Shown: piece by piece, positions 7,560-14,533 of the stretch | Layout of the letters: the number at the start of each line of letters is the position of its first letter | Numbering within the stretch: the first letter of the stretch is position 1 | Origin: an uncultured Burkholderiales bacterium | Lineage (GTDB): Bacteria > Pseudomonadota > Gammaproteobacteria > Burkholderiales > Burkholderiaceae_C | Length of the DNA: 34,996 bases | Assembly (NCBI GenBank): GCA_903861115.1 | Contig: CAIOTD010000003.1 | Location: 1-34,996, forward strand | Direction: 5' to 3' | Program-made: the position numbers and the translations under genes | The notes under the pieces: generated by a model | Told to the model about the DNA's origin: nothing | Seen by the model: the letters and a program-made list of their open reading frames with translations, nothing else | The model's database searches: none

Positions 7560-8534
7560 TCAATCAAGCAATTTCATGCCCGTTGATTTGATCAAGTCTT
7601 GCATGGCGCGTGCATCGTCTTGTAAAAACTTGGAGGTCTCAGCGCGGTTGAGGTAAAAAATTTCACCGTTTTGCATGGTCATGGCCGCTTGAAACTCAGG
7701 ACTGCTTTGAACGGCAGCAAACGCTTTGGCAAGCTTGTCAATGACTGCGATGGGCGTGCCCGCCGGTGCAGCCAGGCTGTACCAACTGCCCGAGACAAAA
7801 CCGGGCAGACCTGCTTCCGTGAATGTGGGCACATCAGGCAAAGTGGGTGATCTTTTGGTGCTGGCATAGGCCAGAGCTTTTAATTGTCCATTTTTGACAT
7901 ATTGCTGGACCACTGAAATATTCAACATGCCAACGGGCACTGAGCCTGCAATCATGTCCGTGATCGCGGGACCTGCACCTCGATAGGGAATGTGGGTCAT
8001 TTCAATGCCGGCCTTGTACTTGAACATCTCGGCACCGATGTGGGGCGAACTGCCCATGCCCGCTGAGCCGTAACTCAGCAGCCCAGGCTTGGATTTGGCC
8101 AAAGCCACAAAGTCCTTTAAATTGTCGACTTTGACACTGGGGTGCACGGTCAAGATATTGGGTACATTGCAAATGATGCCTATGAACTCAAAACTTTTCA
8201 ATCCATCGTAAGGCACCGAAGTGGCCATGGGTGTCACCACATGCGCGGCCGATGTGCCCATGAGTAAAGTGTAGCCATCCGCAGGTGCTTTTGCCACAAA
8301 GCTCGCCCCAATTGAGGCGCCCCCACCCGCCTTGTTCTCCACGAGAACATTCTGGCCCAGTTGATCGCTCAAGCCCTTGGCCATGACACGGCTGATCAAG
8401 TCCGTTGGACCACCCGGGGCATAGGGGTTGATCAACACCACCGGTTTGTTGGGATAAGTCACTTGTGCCAAAGCACATTGCATGGCCCCCATGAGAGAAG
8501 CCAAAAGACTCACGGTTGCGATTAATTTTTTCAT
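7560..8534 (-). CDS. Bug-type periplasmic solute-binding protein (tripartite tricarboxylate transporter receptor family)
   Basis: A 324-residue exported binding protein. It has a clean signal peptide (MKKLIATVSLLASLMGAMQC then ALAQ) and the family marks YPNKPVVLINPYAPGG, VENKAGGGASIGA, ADGYTLL, YGSAGMGSSPH and HIPYRGAGPA. Bug proteins bind small organic acids, often through a carboxylate, in the periplasm and either feed a TctAB permease or act as sensors. The frame extends 12 codons further upstream, but AAGGAG sits eight bases before the ATG at 8534, which decides the start. It lies inside the catabolic operon between the CoA transferase and a hydratase, so it probably binds the pathway's substrate or a close relative. 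No permease genes are in the window. Confidence 0.94.
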   Translation of the reverse strand: MKKLIATVSLLASLMGAMQCALAQVTYPNKPVVLINPYAPGGPTDLISRVMAKGLSDQLGQNVLVENKAGGGASIGASFVAKAPADGYTLLMGTSAAHVVTPMATSVPYDGLKSFEFIGIICNVPNILTVHPSVKVDNLKDFVALAKSKPGLLSYGSAGMGSSPHIGAEMFKYKAGIEMTHIPYRGAGPAITDMIAGSVPVGMLNISVVQQYVKNGQLKALAYASTKRSPTLPDVPTFTEAGLPGFVSGSWYSLAAPAGTPIAVIDKLAKAFAAVQSSPEFQAAMTMQNGEIFYLNRAETSKFLQDDARAMQDLIKSTGMKLLD

Positions 8535-8581
8535 GAATGTCTCCTTGAAGTTGTGTGTTGTGATGTTCAACGTCTGAATAA

Positions 8582-9778
8582 TTAAATAACTTTTGCGCTC
8601 TTCAATGCATCGATGCTGTCTTGGCTCAAACCCAGCCAGTCCTTGAGCACTTGGTCCGTGTGCTCACCAAGCATGGGCGGATGGGTGGCCTGAACGGCAT
8701 CAAAGCCCTCGAATTTAAAGGGCACTTTCAAATAGGGAAAAGCGCCAATCAAGGGATGCTCAAACTCGCCCACCATTTCTCTGGCTTGAACGTGCTCGTT
8801 GGCCAATATTTCATCGACTTGCAAAATCGGACCGGCCGGCACACCGACCGCGTCACAGCGGCGGCACATCTCATCGCGATCGAGCTGGGCAATGGCTTTG
8901 GCCAAGCCGTCCAAGACCTCAGCGCGGCGTTTGATGCGGTCTGAATTTTTGACAAGTGTGGGATCGTTCGCCCAAGACTCCAAGCCCAGCAAATTACAAA
9001 GTGGCGCCCAATGCTGATCAGCACCCGTGATTTGAACCCATTTGCCATCTGCGCAAAGGAACGCGGAAGAAGGAATGCGTCCAGGGTGTTCAGTGCCCAT
9101 TCTTTCGGGCACCTCTGCCAATGTGAAAAACCGTGCTGCGGCCAACGACAAAAGTCCCACCTGCCCATCAAGCATGGAGAAATCCACATGGGCACCTTGT
9201 TGGGTCTTGAGCCGTCCAATGAGGGTGCTGAGCACCGCGATGCACAACCACAAGCCGGAGGTCAAGTCCGCCACAGGCAGACCTGGCTTGACAGGACCGC
9301 CTCCGCGCTCCCCTGTCAAACTCATGATGCCTCCCATGGCTTGAAACACGGTGTCATAGCCCTTCCTGGGTGCATAAGGGCCCGTCTCGCCAAAGCCTGT
9401 GCAAGAGATGTAGAGCAACTTCGGATTCACAGCCTTCAACGCCGCGTAATCGAGCCCGTATTTTTTGAGCGTGCCGACAGGGAAATTTTCCAGCACCACA
9501 TCCACCTTCAAGGACAACTGTTTGATCAGCGCCTGACCTTCTGGGTCGCGCAAATTCACAGTGATCGATTTCTTGGTGCGGTTAAAAGCCATGAAATAAG
9601 CCGAAACCGACGCTTCAGGGCCCTTGACAAAGGGCTCATACCCACGTGTTTCATCCCCTTGGACAGGTTGCTCGACCTTGATGACTTCGGCACCCAGTTC
9701 GGCCAAAATCATGCTGGCAAAGGGTCCTGCAAGGACCCTGGACAGGTCCAATATTTTGATGCCCTCTAGTGGTCTCAT
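8582..9778 (-). CDS. CaiB/BaiF (class III) CoA transferase
   Basis: A 398-residue CoA transferase that moves CoA between carboxylic acids via an aspartyl-anhydride intermediate. The N terminus is typical (MRPLEGIKILDLSRVLAGPF, then AELGAEVIKVEQP), followed by NRTKKSITVNL, ENFPVGTLKKYGLDY, SCTGFGETGPY and the catalytic aspartate in PVADLTSG (Asp171). The frame extends 17 codons upstream, but the ATG at 9778 has a GGAAG ribosome site and the expected start. It stands between an enoyl-CoA hydratase-family gene and the Bug gene, and offers a second way, beside the ligases, to load CoA on the substrate. Donor and acceptor are unknown; formyl-CoA and succinyl-CoA transferases belong to the same family. 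Confidence 0.94.
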   Translation of the reverse strand: MRPLEGIKILDLSRVLAGPFASMILAELGAEVIKVEQPVQGDETRGYEPFVKGPEASVSAYFMAFNRTKKSITVNLRDPEGQALIKQLSLKVDVVLENFPVGTLKKYGLDYAALKAVNPKLLYISCTGFGETGPYAPRKGYDTVFQAMGGIMSLTGERGGGPVKPGLPVADLTSGLWLCIAVLSTLIGRLKTQQGAHVDFSMLDGQVGLLSLAAARFFTLAEVPERMGTEHPGRIPSSAFLCADGKWVQITGADQHWAPLCNLLGLESWANDPTLVKNSDRIKRRAEVLDGLAKAIAQLDRDEMCRRCDAVGVPAGPILQVDEILANEHVQAREMVGEFEHPLIGAFPYLKVPFKFEGFDAVQATHPPMLGEHTDQVLKDWLGLSQDSIDALKSAKVI

Positions 9779-9825
9779 GCTTGACTTCCTTTCGCCTTTA
9801 TAAGCTTTGAACGGCTGCACGCAAT

Positions 9826-10563
9826 TCAAGCCTGTGTTTTGGCCAACTGAAAGCCGCGCATCATGATGTTGGCATCTCGACCCACCTCAAGGGCCTGTGA
9901 CAAACTCAGATCCATCGCGCGGTAAAACGTTCTCTTGGTGGTGGCCATGGCGATGGGGCTCCAAGCGGCCAAACTGCGCGCCAACGCCATGGCCGTGGGC
10001 AAGACACTCTCAAAGGGCACCACCTGATTGGCCAAGCCATACGCATGGGCCTTCAAGCCGTCAATAGGCGTCGCACTGGCGACCAACTCAAAGGCTTTCT
10101 TGGGACCTATTTGTCGCACCAAATTGGCCAAAACCACAGCCGCGACGATCCCGTGTTTGAGTTCGGGATAACCAAATTTTGCATTCTCTGCAATGACCAC
10201 CATATCGCACGCCAAGGCCAATCCCGCGCCGCCGCCTAAAGCGTTGCCCGTCACAGCAGCAATCACAGGCTTTGAAATTTTAGAAAACGACAAGTGAAGT
10301 GCCATCGTCAAGTCTGCGCGAGCTTGCACCGCTTGGGGGTCTTGTGGGGTGAGGGAAGAAAATTCAGTGGTGTCAGCTCCCGCACAAAAAGAGGGGGCTT
10401 GTCCGCACAACACAACCGCACGAACTTCCGAGTCAAATTCACAAGCCGTGATCGCATCCAAGAGTTGCTGGGTGAGATCGGTGTTCAACGCGTTGTGCTT
10501 TTGCGCACGGTTCATGGTCAGCAATAAAACGCCATCCTTTTTTTCACTCAGAAGTACATTCAT
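9826..10563 (-). CDS. Enoyl-CoA hydratase/isomerase family protein lacking one catalytic glutamate
   Basis: A 245-residue crotonase-fold protein. The oxyanion-hole segments SFCAGAD (58-64) and GNALGGGAG (106-114) are clear. The first catalytic glutamate of classical hydratases is replaced by glycine (GGGAGLA, Gly114), while the second is kept (Glu134 in YPELKHG). Loss of one glutamate is common in isomerases, lyases and other crotonases, so simple hydration is less likely than for the protein at 6788-7543. It is the second gene of the operon, 33 bases after the nitronate monooxygenase-like gene and 47 before the CoA transferase. The start ATG 10561-10563 is the only good one. The exact reaction cannot be assigned. 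Confidence 0.9.
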   Translation of the reverse strand: MNVLLSEKKDGVLLLTMNRAQKHNALNTDLTQQLLDAITACEFDSEVRAVVLCGQAPSFCAGADTTEFSSLTPQDPQAVQARADLTMALHLSFSKISKPVIAAVTGNALGGGAGLALACDMVVIAENAKFGYPELKHGIVAAVVLANLVRQIGPKKAFELVASATPIDGLKAHAYGLANQVVPFESVLPTAMALARSLAAWSPIAMATTKRTFYRAMDLSLSQALEVGRDANIMMRGFQLAKTQA

Positions 10564-10596
10564 TTTAATTTTCCAGTTTTAATTAAACTTTCAAGC

Positions 10597-11547
10597 TCAA
10601 CGACCCATGCTCACCAGTCTTTGCGTCGCCTTGCTGAGCTCGTTGACCAATTGCGCCATCAAGTCGCGCACACTCAACACATCCTCAATCAGACCCGCAC
10701 TTTGACCCAATTCCACTTTGCCCCATTGCATGTCGCCAAGAAGCGCAGCTTGCTTTAAGGTTCCGCGCTTAAAGAGTTCAGCAATGTGCTCTTGCGGCAA
10801 GCCCTCTTTTTCTGCTTGAAGAACCGCTTGCGCAAATGCATTGTTGATCATCCGCACCGGTTGCATGCTGCGCCCAACCATCAAGGTTTCATTGACTTGG
10901 GTGTTCAAGACTTGTTCTTTGTAATGGGCATGGACCCAAGCCTCTTGGGTCATCAAAAATCTCGTCCCCAATTGAACCGCATCCGCACCAAGCGCGATCA
11001 AGGCGGCAATGCCCCAACCATCTGCAACGCCTCCCCCCGCGATGACAGGAATGCTCAGGTGCTTTAAGACGTGCCTGACATTGATCAGGGTACTCACGTC
11101 GTTACCAGGCGGGTGTCCGCCAGCTTCAGCCCCCACAACAACGACCGCATCCACACCAGCGTCTTGTGCTTTTAAAGCGTGTTCGAGAGACGCGACCACA
11201 TGGAACCACAAAATGCCTTGCTCCTTGAAGGCCTGAATGTGTTGTTTGGGCCCCCCTTGAGAGGCGATGACCACAGGCACTTGGTGCTTGAGCGCCATCG
11301 ATAAAAACTCTTTGGATTTGGGACTGTACAAGGGAATGTTCAAACCAAAAGGCCGCTGGGTCGCCACCTTGATGGCCAACAACTCTCGCTCCAAATCCTC
11401 CACATACAAAGGACCCGCCGCCAAAACGCCCAAGCCACCCGATTGGGACACCGCTGTGGGCAATGCTGCACTGGATGAGGCCCAACTCATTCCCGCTTGA
11501 ATGATGGGGTGCTCGATGCCGATCAATTGAGTTAAACGCGTTTGCAT
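10597..11547 (-). CDS. Nitronate monooxygenase / 2-nitropropane dioxygenase-family flavoprotein
   Basis: A 316-residue FMN-binding TIM-barrel protein. It begins MQTRLTQLIGIEHPIIQAGM, has VGAEAGGHPPG (the active-site histidine segment) and the phosphate-binding GGGVADG and GADAVQLGTRFL. The family contains nitronate monooxygenases and FabK-like enoyl reductases; in catabolic operons its true role is often unknown. The ATG at 11547 matches the family N terminus; an upstream ATG at 11562 and the frame start at 11616 would put the operator palindrome in coding sequence. No Shine-Dalgarno precedes 11547, and a -10 box ends six bases upstream, so the message may be leaderless. It is the first gene of the nine-gene operon. 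Confidence 0.88.
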   Translation of the reverse strand: MQTRLTQLIGIEHPIIQAGMSWASSSAALPTAVSQSGGLGVLAAGPLYVEDLERELLAIKVATQRPFGLNIPLYSPKSKEFLSMALKHQVPVVIASQGGPKQHIQAFKEQGILWFHVVASLEHALKAQDAGVDAVVVVGAEAGGHPPGNDVSTLINVRHVLKHLSIPVIAGGGVADGWGIAALIALGADAVQLGTRFLMTQEAWVHAHYKEQVLNTQVNETLMVGRSMQPVRMINNAFAQAVLQAEKEGLPQEHIAELFKRGTLKQAALLGDMQWGKVELGQSAGLIEDVLSVRDLMAQLVNELSKATQRLVSMGR

Positions 11548-11553
11548 GCGTAC

Positions 11554-11581
11554 ATTATGCATAAATAGTTGATATTTACAA
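11554..11581 (-). promoter_or_regulatory. Candidate sigma-70 promoter of the catabolic operon
   Basis: On the minus strand, TTGTAA (11576-11581) and CATAAT (11554-11559) are separated by 16 bases, a plausible -35/-10 pair (4/6 and 5/6 to consensus). The start point would fall at or next to the ATG at 11547. The -35 box lies inside the inverted repeat at 11563-11587. This is read by eye. Confidence 0.42.
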
Positions 11582-11587
11582 CTATTT
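11563..11587. promoter_or_regulatory. Perfect 9-bp inverted repeat, probable MarR operator
   Basis: Arms AAATAGTTG (11563-11571) and CAACTATTT (11579-11587) are exact reverse complements around a 7-base AT-rich centre. An AT-rich, 25-bp dyad fits MarR-family operators in length. It covers the -35 box and most of the spacer of the candidate promoter, so a bound protein would block transcription. The operon it precedes encodes a MarR protein (4655-5134), so autorepression is the simplest reading. The rest of the 185-base divergent spacer holds a 12-bp palindrome GACTTCGAAGTC (11639-11650), a related tract CTTCAAAGTCCA at 11601-11612, and a 7-bp repeat pair CCTGACA/TGTCAGG (11670-11696). Confidence 0.6.
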
Positions 11588-11732
11588 CTTACCCTGATCG
11601 CTTCAAAGTCCAACATGTAGAAATCATCAAATCCCTTCGACTTCGAAGTCCATCCGCATAGGGAAGATCCCTGACATCAGCACGCGCTTTGTCAGGCATC
11701 ATCGGGTTTTTACAGTCAACCCATACACAGCC

Positions 11733-12215
11733 ATGAACACAGAAATCAACGACGACACGGCGCAAAGGGCGACATCGCCCATCCAACTGTTCATCCCCCA
11801 ATTCGAAAGCATTTACAAGGTCTTGGAGCCTTTGTCATGGCTCGTTATCCGGTGTGCGTGTGGTTTGATCTTGGCGGTGCATGGTTGGGGGAAAATTGCC
11901 AAAGGTGCTGAGCAAGTGGCACCCAATTTTGAAAAACTGGGCTTCACACCTGCGCTGGAGGTGGTGTATTTGCTGATCTTTGTTGAGTTTTTTGGCGGAC
12001 TGTGTGTGGCTTGCGGCTTGTTCACTCGTTTTTTTGCCGCTGCCATTGCCATTGAGATGGGTGTCATCTTTTTCACGCAGTACTTGCCCAATGGATTCTC
12101 GTGGCTCAACCGAGGTTACGAGTTCGTTTTGCTTTGGGGACTTGTGGCACTCGCCATCGCCATGAAGGGAGGAGGCGCTTATTCTTTGGACAAAAAAATT
12201 GGACATGAGTTGTGA
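11733..12215 (+). CDS. DoxX-family membrane protein
   Basis: A 160-residue protein with four membrane segments (about 35-55, 75-97, 100-118 and 128-146) and the family features LIRCACGLILAVHGWGKI, the FEKLGF tract, FVEFFGGLCVACGLFTRF and a GYEFVLLWGLVALAIA helix. DoxX-like proteins are poorly understood; some are linked to thiosulfate:quinone oxidation or redox stress. It is divergent from the catabolic operon and followed after 74 bases by a Bug gene. A possible promoter is TTGTCA (11689-11694), 16 bases, TACAGT (11711-11716), which would leave only a 10-base leader; no Shine-Dalgarno is visible. The N-terminal 35 residues are polar and cytoplasmic by prediction. Confidence 0.85.
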   Translation: MNTEINDDTAQRATSPIQLFIPQFESIYKVLEPLSWLVIRCACGLILAVHGWGKIAKGAEQVAPNFEKLGFTPALEVVYLLIFVEFFGGLCVACGLFTRFFAAAIAIEMGVIFFTQYLPNGFSWLNRGYEFVLLWGLVALAIAMKGGGAYSLDKKIGHEL

Positions 12216-12289
12216 TCCCATTTTTGAAAAAATGAAACGCCGTGCAAATCCACAGCAAGCAAACATGGTTTTTTAAATCAAAACACTTT

Positions 12290-13261
12290 ATGAAAAACAG
12301 TCTGATTCAAGCCCTGCGAATTTTTGTCTTGTTCCTTTTGTTGGGCCTGGGTGCTCAGGCGCAAGAGAACTGGCCTGACAAGCCCGTTAAATTCATCGTG
12401 TCTTCTTCTGCTGGGGGCGGCACAGATATGTATGCACGCATGCTGGCGCAATCTTTGAGTGAGCTCTTTAAGCAGCAATTCATTGTGGACAATCGACCCG
12501 GTGCGAGTGGCAATATTGGGGCCAGCGCGGCAGCGAAATCCCCTGCCGATGGCTACACCTTTTTGGTCTCTGCCAACACATCACTCACCATCAATGGCGC
12601 GCTTTACAAGAACTTAAGCTACGATGCTGAAAGAGACTTCACCCCCATCGTCCGCGCTCTGGGTCCTTTGGTGATTGTGGTCCATCCTCAATCCAAAATT
12701 AAAACCCTGCAAGACTTGATCGATTTTGGTAAACGCGAACCCAACAAGCTCTCCTTTGGCTCTGCAGGCACTGGCAGCACGACCTACCTTGGCGTAAGGA
12801 TGCTTGAAGAAAAGACCGGCGCCAAATTTTTGCATGTGCCCTACAAAGGGGTTGCACCTGCCTACCAAGACTTGCTGGCCGGTCAAATTCAATTCATGAT
12901 GCCTGATGTCGCCTCTTCTTTGCAACTCATCAAATCGGGCAAAGTCATCCCCATTGTGAGTGAATACAAAACAGCCCTGATCCCCGGCTTGCCAAGCATG
13001 GCAGAAGCGGGACACCCAGATGTCAACACCAACAGCTCCTTTAGCCTCGTCGCCCCCAGTGCAACACCAAGTGCAATTGTTGAGAAATTGCACAAAGAAG
13101 TGATGCTGATCACCAAGTCTGCTGCATTTGCCAGCAAACTAGAATCCCAAGGCCTCATTGCCGAGACGGAAACATTAAGTGGCTTGTTCCTCTCCATGAA
13201 AAAAGAGCGCGACAACTATGCCTCATTCATCAAGCGCAATGGAATTGTCCCCTCGGACTAA
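12290..13261 (+). CDS. Bug-type periplasmic solute-binding protein
   Basis: A 323-residue exported protein with a signal peptide (MKNSLIQALRIFVLFLLLGL then GAQAQ) and the family marks WPDKPVKFIVSSSAGGGTDM, VDNRPGASGNIGA, ADGYTFL, FGSAGTGSTTYLG and HVPYKGVAPAY. Like other Bug proteins it should bind an organic acid in the periplasm. The open frame reaches 12242, but the 16 extra codons are not signal-like; the ATG at 12290 is preferred although no strong ribosome site precedes it. It lies 74 bases after the DoxX gene on the same strand and may share its transcript. No TctA or TctB permease gene is adjacent. Confidence 0.92.
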   Translation: MKNSLIQALRIFVLFLLLGLGAQAQENWPDKPVKFIVSSSAGGGTDMYARMLAQSLSELFKQQFIVDNRPGASGNIGASAAAKSPADGYTFLVSANTSLTINGALYKNLSYDAERDFTPIVRALGPLVIVVHPQSKIKTLQDLIDFGKREPNKLSFGSAGTGSTTYLGVRMLEEKTGAKFLHVPYKGVAPAYQDLLAGQIQFMMPDVASSLQLIKSGKVIPIVSEYKTALIPGLPSMAEAGHPDVNTNSSFSLVAPSATPSAIVEKLHKEVMLITKSAAFASKLESQGLIAETETLSGLFLSMKKERDNYASFIKRNGIVPSD

Positions 13262-13446
13262 AAAATCAACTCGCCGGTCCCTTTGAACGCTAAAAAAAAG
13301 GGGGCGGCTTGTTTTTCAGGAAAAATGAACCACGCCTTGTTTGACATTGAGTCATCAAGGGCAAGGGCAAGCACAGCAAATTCAGGACAGAGGCTTGGAA
13401 ACAAAGACCCCTGAAGCTCTCGCTCAAATGTTTAAAATCACGGCTA

Positions 13447-13473
13447 GATAGGATGCGCTCAAGCGTTCCTATT
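13447..13473 (+). other. Hairpin in the leader of the third Bug gene
   Basis: ATAGGA (13448-13453) pairs with TCCTAT (13467-13472); GCGC (455-458 of the 13 kb block) pairs with GCGT (463-466) around a TCAA loop, with one bulged T. It stands 22 bases before the ATG at 13495 and 55 before 13528. No T-run follows on either strand, so it is not an ordinary terminator. The rest of the 13262-13527 spacer shows no gene I can support; it has an A8G5 tract at about 13292-13306. Confidence 0.4.
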
Positions 13474-13527
13474 GGAATCGTCTCAAACCAGTCCATGAAA
13501 ACCTCTCCCTCTTACAAAGTTGGCCCA

Positions 13528-14523
13528 ATGAATGACAAAACTCAAATCGGTCTGGCCCTTCACAAATGCTGTATCTTCACGGGCGCGCTTGTGCTGTCTT
13601 TGCTGACTTGGGCAGCAGGCAACGATTACCCCAACAAGCCCATTCGTTGGATCGTGCCCACTGCGCCTGGCGCTGGCACGGACTTCACGGCCAGAAAATT
13701 TGCACAAATCGCCAGTGACGCATGGCAGCAATCGGTCATCGTGGACAACCGCTCAGGGGCCTCGGGCATGATAGGGCTGGATTTGATTGCACAATCCCCA
13801 GCCGATGGCTATACGCTGGGCTTTATCAGTGTGTCCCAGTTCATCGATGCCTTGCTTCTTCAGAAGTTCAGTTTCGATGCGACCAAAGATTTCACCCCGA
13901 TCAGCTTGCTTGCATCCACGCCCTTGGTCTTGGTGGTCAACAGCAACTCTGGCCTGAACACTTTGCCCACTCTCTTGGCTTATGCCAAGTCGCACCCTGG
14001 GGAGATCAGCTACTCGTCTGGTGGCAGTGGCGGACTGACCCACTTGGCAATGGAGTTGTTTCTCAACAAAGCGGGCATACAAGCCACACACATCCCCTAC
14101 AAAGGCTCTGGTCCAGCCTTGGTCGATTTGCTGGCTTCTCGTGTACAGATGACCTTCTCCACCCCTCCAGCGGTTCTGCAGCACATCAAGACCAATCGCC
14201 TCAAGCCTTTGGCCATGGCCACCAACAACCGGTCTACTTTGATGCCAGACGTCCCAACCTTTTCCGAGCAAGGTGTCCAAGGGGTCTCAATTGGGACATG
14301 GTATGGCCTCATTGGGCCGGCCAACATGCCGGCAGAATTGACGCAAAGCATTGCCAAGACCATCGCCCTTGCGGCACGATCAAACACCGTCAAAGAAAAT
14401 ATGCAGTCTCAAGGCATTGAGTCACAAACGAGCACACCACTCGAGTTCACTCGACTTTTGAGTGCGGAAAAAAATCAATGGAACGAAGTCGTTAAAACCA
14501 TTGGTTTTAAACGCGAACAGTGA
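13528..14523 (+). CDS. Bug-type periplasmic solute-binding protein
   Basis: A binding protein of about 331 residues, the third Bug family member in the window. Family marks are YPNKPIRWIVPTAPGAGTDF, VDNRSGASGMIGLD, ADGYTLGF, YSSGGSGGLTHLA and HIPYKGSGPALVDLL. A start at 13528 (MNDKTQIGLALHK then CCIFTGALVLSLLTWAAG) gives a sensible signal peptide; ATG 13495 would add 11 residues and cannot be excluded. Neither has a clear ribosome site. The start of the mature protein lacks the usual AxA site, and a pair of cysteines stands near the head of the hydrophobic core. It converges on the DUF1178 gene with ten bases between the stop codons. Confidence 0.9.
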   Translation: MNDKTQIGLALHKCCIFTGALVLSLLTWAAGNDYPNKPIRWIVPTAPGAGTDFTARKFAQIASDAWQQSVIVDNRSGASGMIGLDLIAQSPADGYTLGFISVSQFIDALLLQKFSFDATKDFTPISLLASTPLVLVVNSNSGLNTLPTLLAYAKSHPGEISYSSGGSGGLTHLAMELFLNKAGIQATHIPYKGSGPALVDLLASRVQMTFSTPPAVLQHIKTNRLKPLAMATNNRSTLMPDVPTFSEQGVQGVSIGTWYGLIGPANMPAELTQSIAKTIALAARSNTVKENMQSQGIESQTSTPLEFTRLLSAEKNQWNEVVKTIGFKREQ

Positions 14524-14533
14524 GACTGAGGAA

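Noticed and set aside
6854-7591. A 245-codon plus-strand frame opposite the enoyl-CoA hydratase gene
   Set aside because: Antisense shadow of a well-supported crotonase; cysteine- and histidine-rich translation without family features.
9011-9769. A 252-codon plus-strand frame opposite the CoA transferase gene
   Set aside because: It is antisense to a gene with clear catalytic motifs, and the product shows no domain, signal or plausible start site.
12219-12234. CATTTTT/AAAAATG inverted repeat just after the DoxX gene
   Set aside because: A-T only stem with a two-base gap and no T-run beyond; too weak for a terminator.
13341-13346. A perfect TTGACA box before the third Bug gene
   Set aside because: No -10-like hexamer lies 16-18 bases downstream.
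13290-13496. A 68-codon minus-strand frame in the spacer between two Bug genes
   Set aside because: No ribosome site, no homology that I recognise, and a tail coded by the A8G5 tract; too weak to call.
13722-14420. A 232-codon frame in the +1 phase of the third Bug gene
   Set aside because: It overlaps a Bug gene with intact motifs in another phase, and its product is a low-complexity His/Gln/Trp-rich string.
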